64,000 bases of DNA from the NCBI RefSeq assembly GCF_000208865.1, contig NC_018386.1, positions 1,488,001 to 1,552,000 on the forward strand, written 5' to 3'. Below the pieces are notes generated by a model that did no database searches, was not told where the DNA came from, and saw only the letters and a list, made by a program, of their open reading frames with translations. A program made the position numbers and the translations under genes. Source of the stretch: Neospora caninum Liverpool. Lineage: Eukaryota; Apicomplexa; Conoidasida; Eucoccidiorida; Sarcocystidae. Of the stretch, positions 1-10,856 are shown piece by piece (the first letter of the stretch is position 1; each line of letters opens with the position of its first letter).

Positions 1-64
1 GACGCGCCAGTGCCTCCGGCCTTCCATTGTCCTGTGCCCAACTCGTGTGTGCCTGCCTTCTCAG

Positions 65-3000
65 GTCGACGCTTTGAAGTTCGAAGGCGCTGCCGCGGTG
101 AGACTCCACTCTGCTGCGAGGTGCTCACTCGAGCATTGTGTTTTATGCGACAGGAACATCAGGACGACTTTTGGGGTCAGGCAATAACACCTGGCGCATC
201 CACTCGCAGCCACACTCCCGATATACGAGAGGGCTCTGGTGGAAGCTTTTCTCGTATTCGACCTATGACAAGCAGCCACGGATTCAGCTGCGTGTCTTGC
301 GTTCTCTGTGTGTTCTCGGAATCTCGTTTTTCCTGTTGCTACAGACCAGCACGTGCTTGTACTTGATTCCCCATTTCCTCGGCATGCTTTCCGTAGTCTT
401 CACTCTCAGAGAGTCAGCTTCGGGGGAGACCGCTCGAGGACACGAACGCCGCAGGATGCCTCTTTTGCGGCTGCGAGAGCTTCACCTCAAGTGAGACAAC
501 ATCATGGCTGAGACACCCCGAGGCCAGAGTCCCGAGAAGGATTCGTGAAGAACACGTCCAAAACCACGTCTCCACGTTTAAAAAGCAGATCTATCTTTTA
601 AAGACAGACTACGTCAAGAAGGGAGGAGATATATGTTTTGTGCAAACACAGGATATCGAGTTTTCCCAGGGGCTGGGGGATCCGAGTTACCCTCCACGTG
701 TGCGCCACAGATCTGTGTGCGCATCTCCAAGAGGGGCGTTTGTACATAAACCCATCAGATTCTACTCTGTTGCTTGGCGGGCCCCGACTTCTGAAATTCC
801 CACCAAACTGAGATCCGTCTTTTCTGGAGTGCTCCACGTGCATGTATCGCCGTCGTTTTTCCTTCGTTTCGGTTTTTGCAGTCGCCGGGCGTGGCGGAAG
901 GCTTTCTTTGTTGCAGGCATTGACCTCCTTCATCAGGTCGCAGAAAAAGGTACGAGGATTCTTCCACGGGCTGTTAACTTTCTTGAGAGAAAAGCGACTA
1001 CGCGTGCTAATGTTGAGTTCTAGGTGCTGTGGATCAGCGTCTGCCTTCCCCGGGCACTTCTGTGTCGCCTTCGCGGAAGAAACACCGATTTCTCCTCCCA
1101 CCGGATTCTGTCGAGGACAAGTTGCATGTGCCTGTAGCTGCGAAGATTCTGAATTCATGTTGAGGTCAGTCTCGCGCTGTTTCCTAGGTCGCCCCCGCTT
1201 CGACCGTCTTTCCTGCGAGAAACCCGTTTCCTCTTTTTTCTGGATGCTCTCGCCACTCGCGAGGTCAGTAAGCGGCCGAAAACGCGAGAGATTGCGGTTC
1301 CAGAGTCGTGAGGTTCCGCGTGTTCTTGGTCGGGCCTCTTCTGGCTCGGCAGGCGAAAGTTCTTCCAGGAAAGCGCAGCGGAAGCTCCGAGAAAGCATGT
1401 CCCCACAGATCTGCACGCGCCAGATTTCTGTCTTCTTTTTTTTTCAGCTGGCCTGGTCCTATGCGGCTCTGGAGCCTATGTCCTCGTCAGCAGTTCTTCT
1501 ATTGTTTGGACAGCTGTCATTTCAGCTTGCGTCCTCCGACGGTGCGACCGGCTTTATTTCTCTCGTCGATCTAATGCACCCGCCCTAACTGACCACTTAT
1601 GACCCCCTTTGTGTACTCTCGCTCAAATGCATGCATTTTACAGTTCTCTGAAAAGCTCATATCTAGCTGCAGCGGCCCGCTTCACAGCCCCACATGGCGC
1701 TGCAGCCCTGGGGAAAGCTGTCTCCTAGACTCTGCTGTGGACGGGCTAGCCGCGCTTCTATCGGTCATCTAAATGACTGCCATCGAGGGACCCGCTGCCG
1801 TTTTCAGTTACAGATCCAACACTGGAAGACTTGGGGAAGAAAACCCGAGATCGTTACACGCTTGGGGGGCCGTCGAACTCAACAAGGTCTCTCACCGGAG
1901 GAGGAGAGGCGACCGAGACGAGCTGTTCAACAGACTGAAAGGGTCGATGCTGCAAGGGTTGGCCTGTTTTCTTTTTGGGTTCTTTCCAAGGAATCTTCTC
2001 TTGCTATGTGAGTTGTTTTCTGTGCAGCCAGTTCTCGTCGCTCCAGTGGCTGAGTCTTCTGCTCATCTGCGGCGGCATCAGCATGAAGGTGCGTCGAGAA
2101 TCGAGGCTGGCTGGGTTACCACTTGGTAGCAACGAGGCACTCGTTTTTCACTGCCACTTCACACCGGACTCTCCTGGCGTCGCAAGCTGAAAATCCTAGC
2201 AACGAGCGAGCGATGACGCTGGACAGGGCCTTTAAGGGGGTGGCGTTGCTGCAGCAGAACATCCGTTTTTCCTGAGAAGCGTTTCTGCGTAAGGAGACAA
2301 CACAAAGAGACGGGAGATATACGCGTGGTTGGTGACCTTCTTCGTGGCGAGATTTTGCCTTCTTCAGGCAGCAGAGGGGGCGAAAGAGTCGCACAGCCTG
2401 ATGGCACATTCCTGCGTCCTGCGTGTAGTTCGTCGGTACACCCCTGCTGTTCGAAATCACCCTGGTGGTGTGGATACAGCGAACAGCCTCCCGAACGAGC
2501 GAATCCACACAAACATGCCTCGCGTCGCGTACTGCACAGAATGAGGCAAACCCGACTAAGATTGTGTTTCTCGGACCTGTGCACCTCCGAAGACACCTCG
2601 TTTCGGTCGTCTTCAAGGCCCGATGGCGCGTATGACGGCTCCTTTTACCTCCCTTCTGCCACGCCTGGATGTGCGTGTCCCGTGCGCTCTGCGCAGGCCG
2701 CAGATCTCACCTTCGAGTTGCACAATGAGGAGTGCCTGGGGGTTATTATCACGTTCCTTTCTGCAATTCTGGTAGGCCAAGAGAAGGGACAGGGCACTGC
2801 ATACGCTCAGCGCTTGTGCGAATGGTGTGCCAACTTGAGGACTACAAATGAGACAACGCGCCACACTCTGGAGGAGAGAAGCAGTGCTGCTCGGGACAGT
2901 CAGGACCGCTAAACATGGAACCCCCTGTGTTTATTCATACAACGACAAACTGAGCTGCCTTTGTCCACCGCTGGGGTCTAGCCACCGACATACGACGCGT

Positions 3001-4984
3001 TTTAGTCTGGGATGCATTTACCGAGTGTCTGTGGACAAGACGCTCTTCGCGCTTTGCCTGAGGGAGGCCTTTTACCCCCGTTCTTCCCAGAAGGGACTCG
3101 TCTGGGCCATAAACGCGCCCCAATGTGCGCAGCTGTTCCGGGGTGGCGCATGCATGTGCCCCAATTTGCGGGCGAAAGGAGCCTCTCAGACTTCTCACGC
3201 AGTGGAACCAGAAAGCTCTTGAATGCGCTGTACTACGGCATAAAAAAAGCGAGACTGTACTAAAATCGGAGAATAGGATGAGGACAGAGACCATGCGGGA
3301 GTCAGCCGCATGCGCTGGTCAAATCACCACAGGAGTGAACGTTGCTTTTTGCACTGCAACAGAATCTGTTTTCTGCACAAGCGATGTTCAACGCTTCGTG
3401 TCCGCGGCACTGAAGCCACTTTCTGCGACCGTCACAGGCGGTCAAAAAGAGGCAGTGCTCCCCTCTCCTTGTGCCTGTTTTCAGCAAGGTCTGACGTTTG
3501 TCGTGAACGAGAAGTTTATGACGAGCTCCACCAACCCCGTCAGCGGCCCTGCCATAGTCTTCATGATGGGGTGCGTGTTTGGACGTTTACCTTCGCCTCG
3601 TTTTCTTGGCTGGGTCACTGAGGCTGTGTGCTCAGCAATCGCCTTTTGGTGGCGAGGCCGATTCGCTCGGTCTGCCATGGGCTTCCCAGCAGAGTGTTTT
3701 AGAATTCGCCACGTAGTCGCCCGCTGATCTTCTTAGCGTGGAGACACAGTCTCAGATACAGTACACTTCAGCAGAACGCGCGTCGGGGATTGACCATTTT
3801 CTATCCTGAGTATTTTCGAAGCCATGGCAAGACAACTTTCGTTGGATCCGGGAAACACAAACCTACAAGATATCCATCCACAGGGATCGCCGTTCCTTCC
3901 ACGTAGAAGAGTGGACCCAAAAACGAGTCTCGTGTGGAGTACCCTGGAGGTTCGATGCTTTTTCTGGCTTTTCCAGAGTTATTTGCTCGTCTCTGATGCT
4001 CGCCTGGACGTGCATCTGGACTCTTCCGAACTTCCAAACTCTCATCGTGAATCGCGTGCGGGAGAGAGGAGGCAGCCCACTCCGCATCGCTGCGATTTTA
4101 TTCGGGCTGTTCTGCAGTGGTGCGATTCACTCGTCCACTCTTTGGTACATTGTCAAGCATCTCGGTAAGTCGCCTGGTCCTTTGTACGGACTGCGGCCCA
4201 CCAGGAACAGGAAACTGACATGCAGGCCTCTAGGTCGAAAACACAATTCAACATTCCAAACGTTCCCACGTCGAAAAATGTGGTTTCCCAGGTGGCAGCC
4301 AGGCGAGTCGTGGCGAGAAGTCCATGGTGGAGTTCGCCGCGATTCGGTCCTGAGAGGCGAGTAGTCGAACACACTCCAGGGACCTGTCCAGTTCAGAAAA
4401 TGTGGTCTTTGTGGCTGGCCTTCACTGTGTCCTCTTTGTAGGCGCTGTAACCTCTGGGGTGCTAAAAGGTGTGAAGACGGCGTCCGTGTTTTTGCTGGGT
4501 CACGTTTTCTTCTGTCATCTCCAGGTGAGCGCGCATCGCCACTGAGCAAAAGCTTCGAGTGTGCACACCATGCAGATTCGTACGAAGGGCTTTGCACAAA
4601 ATGAGGCAGGCGCCCGCAGTCTACGATTGTGAGCGGCGACACCTCGCAGAGGTGCACCGACACCCACGTGCTCGGAGAATTACCATCGACACGGAAACAA
4701 GATGACGAGCCTGTCGAACGCGCGCTAGTGTCTAGCGCAGTGACTGGCTGTTTGTCACAAGCAACGGGGCGGGAATGAGACTGGCAGCGAAGCGAAAAAG
4801 TCATTTACTAGCTTCAGTAACGCGCTATCCCAAATATGTTTCCCCAATGCAGGAATCACAGTGTCTGACGCCGGTAAAAACACTCTCAGCGACTGTCTGC
4901 GTGGGCGGCGTCGTCCTTTACTACGTCGTTACATCGCGAGCACGGCATTTGCCAGCAAAAGGCTCTGGTAGCAGCGGAAAGTGA
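65..4984 (+). CDS. Drug/metabolite transporter superfamily protein (SLC35 / nucleotide-sugar-transporter-like), 5'-partial
   Basis: Visible exons are 65-97, 345-490, 882-949, 1448-1541, 2028-2088, 2697-2771, 3485-3570, 3977-4164, 4442-4524 and 4853-4984 (TGA). Every junction is GT-AG and all phases agree, giving 321 residues plus stop; the N-terminus lies left of the window. The product is hydrophobic with roughly 8-9 membrane segments. Family signatures seen: VDALKFEGAA before the first helix, SSSSIVWTAVIS followed by RRQFSSLQWLSLLLICGG (the 'Q/S-K-I-V-W-T-A ... QWLSLLLLxxGV' pattern of nucleotide-sugar transporters), GLTFVVNEKFM, SGVLKGVKTASVFLLGH and a final KTLSATVCVGGVVLYY helix followed by a short polar cytosolic tail. 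Members of this superfamily exchange nucleotide sugars or other metabolites across Golgi/ER or other endomembranes. The substrate cannot be told from sequence. An SLC35F-like orphan carrier is equally possible. Confidence 0.87.
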
Positions 4985-7753
4985 GCTCAACTGTGCACGA
5001 CGACAACCCAGATTCTGATGAGTCAAAACGCAGCAAGTCTTCGCTAGCACTGCACGCCCGAATAGCAGGATCTTCAGACATCAGACGAGCTCCGCTCAGT
5101 GGCTGACGAGAGTTGGTTCTGCCAGAGCAAAAAAAGGTAGCCGAAGGAAAGGTTCCCTTCGGGGGGTTACCTGGTCGTCTTCAGCTGCCTACAAGATACT
5201 TAAAACTGAGCCAAAGGAACACTGTACATCCGAGCCTTAGTTCGAAGTTGCCGCCGAAGTATCCAATCATATTTTAGTCCGCACGCGGCGCTCTCCTCTG
5301 CGTGGATGTATATGGCACCTGCTGAAGTCTGAAAGTGTCTGACGATCAGAATCAGGCCAACTCAACTGAACACGTTTCAAAAAGGCGTCTGGCGAAGAAT
5401 GCTATCAGATCCGTTTGGGTAGTTTGAACAGCACGCAAGAGAGGCCGGTTTTAGGTGCCGCGTCCGCTCGTGTGTTTTGTCCATTTTGTTGTATTGTGAC
5501 GGCTCGCGACGAAAGACCCCAATGTGACACGTGGAAGAGACGAGTGACTATCCGGAGAGAGCAACGCCCACAGTGCATAACGCGCAACAGTCTGTGAGGG
5601 GCGCGCGACATATCGCTTCCTTTTCCGAGAGCCTCTATTTTCCTACGGTTTTGAAGTAACTCTACACCAGCTGGGGCAAGACTCTGTGCCACAGAGGTGC
5701 GTCCCCTCGTGGTAGAAAGGCTGGAAATAGAAACTGGAGATGCTTTACCGATTTGTTGTGCGTCGTGTAACGCTGTATTTTGTGGTCCGTCTCCGAGTAA
5801 AACTCCGGTGAGTTCAGCGAAACATCAGCGAACTGCCATGTACGCCCTGAGATAGGCGTGTTGTCCGCTGTGGCCATTTGCATGGTTAAACGGTCGTTTG
5901 CGGTCCCTCTGGACTTCTCGCTGTGCCTGTCTGCGTTACGGGGTCGACGCCGATTCACATTTTCTTTGTCAGAGAACCGCATCTGACGCGTCCACGCAAT
6001 GACACAAAGGTTTTTCTTGTGCAGCTGCTGATCCACTCGACCACGGGCGAAGGCTCCGAAAGGATAGCAACATTATCCGTAGTGTTACCGTTCCTCGTGT
6101 TGATCTCTAATTTGCCACGTGGTTCTTTAGCATGCCGAGACAGGAACGGAGTTCAGAAAATTCTTTTGGTCATATTTCTTAAAATAAATGATGTGTTGCA
6201 CCACCACCGTACTAGACTGCCTACGCCACCTGAAAGTGTTCCGTTTCAGTCTCCTACTACAGCTTGGCAAAGGAAGTGCGAGACAGTATCGCGTCAGCGC
6301 CATGCGTGGGGACAAGTTCAGGAACCTTTCCTACGGTGGCAATGCCCGTCTCTCTCTTCGAAGACTAGTTTCAGATCAGCACTAATTGGCAAGAAACCCT
6401 ATCTGCTAGTACGCACTTACCCGTACGCGCATAATCGGTACCACTTCGAAACCCAATGCGCGGCGTCGCGCGAGCATTCACTGAAGCGATTCGCCCCCTG
6501 CTGATACCTTTGGCTTCGTGGCGGCCGGTCGTGCCAGTTGAAAGTTACAAATCCCAAATCCGCACGTGATACAGCCGCCAAAGTTAGTGCAGTGTTGCGT
6601 TTCTCGAACAGTACAAGATTGGGCTGGAAGGACCGTCACGTTGAAATGTGTAACAGTTACTTGTAGCACACCATACACGGAGGGGGTACCCAGCAATTTT
6701 TAGTTGTGTGTGTGGCTCTTCGATGTCTGCATCCATTTCGGGTTCATCGGCTGGCCACGGAAAGCTTCGTGGCTGAAGTAGAAAATAGGAATACCTACCC
6801 CCTGAGTCACGCCACCGTTTTAGTCGGAATGCATTTCTCTAGCTTCCCTGCCTACGGTAACCGCGGAGAACGTTCACGTCGGAAGCGCGTACTTTCCCCG
6901 CGTACACTACGTGCCCGTTCAGTAGTGTCGTACTGGGAAGGCTTTCCCACGCGTTTTCAGGACACCGGTACTAGCACCGCCCACACAAGATGCGATGCGT
7001 CCGTCCAACAGACGCCTTGTCGAGTGTGACAGAACGCTTGCTGTGCGTAAAATGGGCACCTGCGACAGCGGACAGTGAACTTGCAGGTGTTCTGAAATCG
7101 CCGGCAACCGCGTGGCCGCCATCTTCCTCTCTTTCGTATTCCACGAACGAAGCATTTGTGCTTTTCTCGCGATAGTGTTTCAATTACCCTGCAGTCCTCA
7201 ATCTCGTCGCTTCTGTATCACACCGGGCTCAATGTGGTAACCGAGTCACTTTCTCAGCGCTGCTGCTGTTCGGCGCGACTCTCGCGGTCCCGTAAGATTG
7301 CCGGGACACGTCGCAACTGTCTCCCTGGGCGATCGATCGGCTTTGTTGCTCACCTATAAAAACTGTGTTCACGCGCCTGCCGTTCGTGCGGGAAATCGCA
7401 CAGAAGAGGAAATACCACATCGTATTGGTCTCCATTTTAGCTTCGCAAAACCCCCGTCTTCGATTTGTTCTTCCCTGTTGTCCCGTGCCATCCTCTTCCG
7501 TTATCGAGAACGTGACTTCCTTTCTGGACCCCCCGTCTGCCAGGGGACGTCGGCATGGGTATTCGTTCCGTTTCGTTGTGCAAAATCAAGAGCTCTTTTT
7601 TTCGCGGGGGCCGTCTACTGTTTTCGTAGACTCTTTCCGACCGATTTCGCTTTGTTTCTCGTCCCTGGTTTTTTTTGCGATTCACAGATCGCAGCAGCCA
7701 ACGGGAAAATACGTTTTGGTCACTGGTGCTCGGGTGCGCGACACTTCGCCACT
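4985..7753. other. Spacer without a convincing gene
   Basis: The stretch after the transporter stop contains only short ORFs in all frames, with no run of splice-compatible exons, no recognisable domain and no strong repeat. Its start presumably holds the transporter 3' UTR. An untranslated or lineage-specific transcript cannot be excluded. Confidence 0.5.
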
Positions 7754-7930
7754 ATGGAGGACCCTGCAGGTGCTTTCGATTATTTTGGCATGGCCTTCAC
7801 CGTCTTAAAGCTGGCTCTTGCTCTGTCGCCAATTATCGTTCTAGCTTCTCTCTTCGTCTTTAACACTGACACAGAAGAAGTCGGCCAATCCAAACGGAAG
7901 CCCGATTTCTCTCTGGAGCCGTTGGAGTAG
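7754..7930 (+). CDS. Possible 58-residue single-TM protein
   Basis: ATG at 7754 (context GCCACTATGGAGG) opens a 58-codon ORF ending TAG at 7930. The predicted product starts MEDPAGAFDYFGMAF, has one strong hydrophobic helix at about residues 17-36 (LKLALALSPIIVLASLFVF) and a charged C-terminus (SKRKPDFSLEPLE). That is a plausible small tail- or signal-anchored membrane protein. I do not recognise the family. The reading frame stays open upstream to about 7298, so this could instead be the last exon of a longer gene. No intron boundary is obvious. Confidence 0.35.
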   Translation: MEDPAGAFDYFGMAFTVLKLALALSPIIVLASLFVFNTDTEEVGQSKRKPDFSLEPLE

Positions 7931-10856
7931 TCCTGGGCTCCTTTTGCCTACCGTTTCAGAGGTGGATGCGACGTTGTCTGGGCGGAAACGTTCTGCGTAA
8001 GAAAGCAAATTGGAGACATCATGTAGTGCTTCCCGGAGTTCTGTTGTTGTAATGAGGAGAGCAGAGGATGGCATTTTCTGCGATTTGACGTGCGAGTGTC
8101 TCCACAAAGAGCGTGACATGTTTGCACGGAGCATGCGCCTCTCAGGTACTGATTAGGTACAAGGCTTCTGCGGTACACCTTCCCAGAATCGGGGAGAATC
8201 GTCATAAAAGAACACAGCGTCTTGATACGCCGTTTGCGCGGGTGATCGTGGGTGTTCCGATAGCTTTTCCCGCGGCGACACCGTGTGAAAGGTTACCTTT
8301 CTTCGTACCTGCGTGTGTGTATGTGTAGATGTAGATGTACACTTTTTTGACGGGAGACGCGGTGTGACTGACCCTTCAGTGCCCCAGAGGTCTAGGCTTC
8401 AACCAGTTGTGTTTTCTTTTCAAGTTGAATGTCAGCGATGGAGGCCGCACGACACTAGAGAGTCCAGAGACGGGCACTCAATTTGAACAAAGGTGGTAGG
8501 GAAGAATGCTTACAGCCTCCAGCCGACTTTTCCCGTGTGATACGTCTGTGCAGGAAACCCGTGGGTGTATCTCCCATATCTCCTGTACCTTGTGTACCAA
8601 TCGCTGCAATTGTGGGCGAAGAGGGGAACTCGGGGGAAAGAGCCTTTTGAAGGGGGGTAGTGTTGTCCGCTGTATATTACCGAGTGAATGTGATGGCGAA
8701 ATGATACACTCGAACAAGCACAGCCAAACTTCTTTGCGCCACACACTGCACTGAGTTTATCTGCCCTGTCGCAAAGAAAGGTGCTTTTCGGATGAATGCT
8801 TGTATTGTGCCCAAAATGCCACGTTTCTACGAAACGCAACAGTATGGCTTTTCACTACCCGTCGTAGTTTCACCCTAGAGCTTTCCATAGCTTCTCGTTG
8901 CCCATTTCGTGGCCCAAGGGTAGTGGTAACTTGACCATGATACATGCTAATCTAGAGCGTGTCTCCGATGACGCTTTTCCCGTACAAGAACTCGAGTTCT
9001 ACCAACGGACAATGGAATTAACATCGGCCCTCGTAGATCAATCTCATTTTATCTATTTCGCACACGCGATCGTCACCCATCCTGGAGCACAGCGATGCAG
9101 GACGACCCACAGCCAGCGGACTGCGAATGTTTAAGTCACAGTTCGTGACACACCCTGAACAACGGTGCGGGTAGACGCGAACGCATACACTTGAGACTTG
9201 CCATGGTGTGACAGAACGAGCAAATGGCAGATGTCTTTTCGGGCTGCGTCTCCATTCGTTGGCAGCAAACCCGAGCGTCGTTCCGTGTTTTCGTAGTCAG
9301 CTCCAGATGGTGGCGATGAGCACTGCGAGGTCGCCTGTCGCCGTAGGCACAGAGATGGACACTGTCGCATGGTTTCTTTCCGCTGCTGGATTTCAGACCT
9401 AACTTGTATGTCAACTGACCATGAATACATGAATACTCTTTGGTGCCAAAAGCTCCCATCCAAATCATCCACGTCCCTCGTTGGTATGAAGGCGGTTTTC
9501 CACTTCGGCAACACTTTACCACAGGGGAGTAGTTCCCTTTAATGGTTCTAGTGCCTTCCAATGCGTCCCCGCGATTGGAAAACAGACACTCAATGCTGTC
9601 GTATAGTCCCAAATGATCGAGGAAATACTTCACGTGGACCGTTGCCACGCTGTGCGCGGCAGCGCCACAAGAAGCATGCCACTTAGAGGTGAGGATCGTG
9701 CGACGAAAATGATGAAGCCGTCCCTGCGTCTCGTGAAAATCTGCAGAGTTTTACGCTGCGACAAGCGCTCCGCTTTACAAGGACTGCACAAGTAGAGACG
9801 GCGCGATAAAGCTGGGTGCACAGTCCTCAGAAACAGGCCAGCTGATTCGCCCAAAACAGCCGTTTTCTCCGTGAACGTTGAGGCACACTGCTTGCCGCCA
9901 ACAGTTGCGTTTTGAAGGACTCAGCTACGGTACGAGGCCGCTTTCAGTCGACCTGTGCTTTATGGTTGCTTGCTCGTTAGCGCCGTTTGGTCTCAAACCG
10001 CAAGGTTTCCTCGAGCGACCCTTTACCCCGAGTAACGGCACATGCTGCACGCAGAGGCGAGGGATTCTCAGTTTCTGTGTGCGGCCAGATACGGCTTGCT
10101 GGCGGAGGGAACTGCTGGTGATTCGGCAGAGGGTGTACACCATGTCAAGCACATTTGCTGCCGTCACGGGACAGTCTGTTTCGTGCCCACCAGCCACTCT
10201 GCAAGGCCTGCGCGGGTTGCTCTCGACTGTCCACGCGACAGACGTGCATGCAGACGAGGGGACGCACTGCCCAAAAGAGAGGGGACGGTGTTTTCGGTTA
10301 GCGGCGGCGCAACGAAGCCGCAAACATGAGAGACAAGTGTGTGCGTTCACACAGAAGAGAAAAAGGAGTAAGAGACGGTTCTCTCCTTGGAAAAGCAAGA
10401 AGGCACCAACCGGTAGGTGTAAAGAGCTCAGCAGATGAAGAGACGCTCACGTACTTGCTAACATTTTATTCTTGACGCATACCTCCACACGCGACAGAGT
10501 CAATAGAGCATATGACATGCGCAAACACGCACGTTCATTACATGCGTGCACACATGCATAGATATACGCATATACAGTAGAGAATGCACACAAACTGTTA
10601 CCACTCGAGTATCGGAGTAGAGCACGGCAATGAGCGGCAGGAAAACGAATTTCAACACAGCAGACACGGGGAAGATTTGATGCTGAGGCGGTGGCGCGTA
10701 CGCAGGTGAGAAGAGCTTTCAAGAGTACAGTACCAAAGGCCTGACAGACACAACTTTACGCCGGGCACATCCTCCTTTGGGGAAACAAAACACAAAAAAA
10801 AGTCCCCAGCGACGCTGTTCGATTCCCGCTGCACACTAGTTCGGCGAAATAACTGT
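7931..10856. other. Spacer without a convincing gene
   Basis: Short ORFs on both strands overlap each other and show no domain or exon-like succession. The right end must include the 3' UTR of the minus-strand PDI-like gene. Nothing else is supported. Confidence 0.5.
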
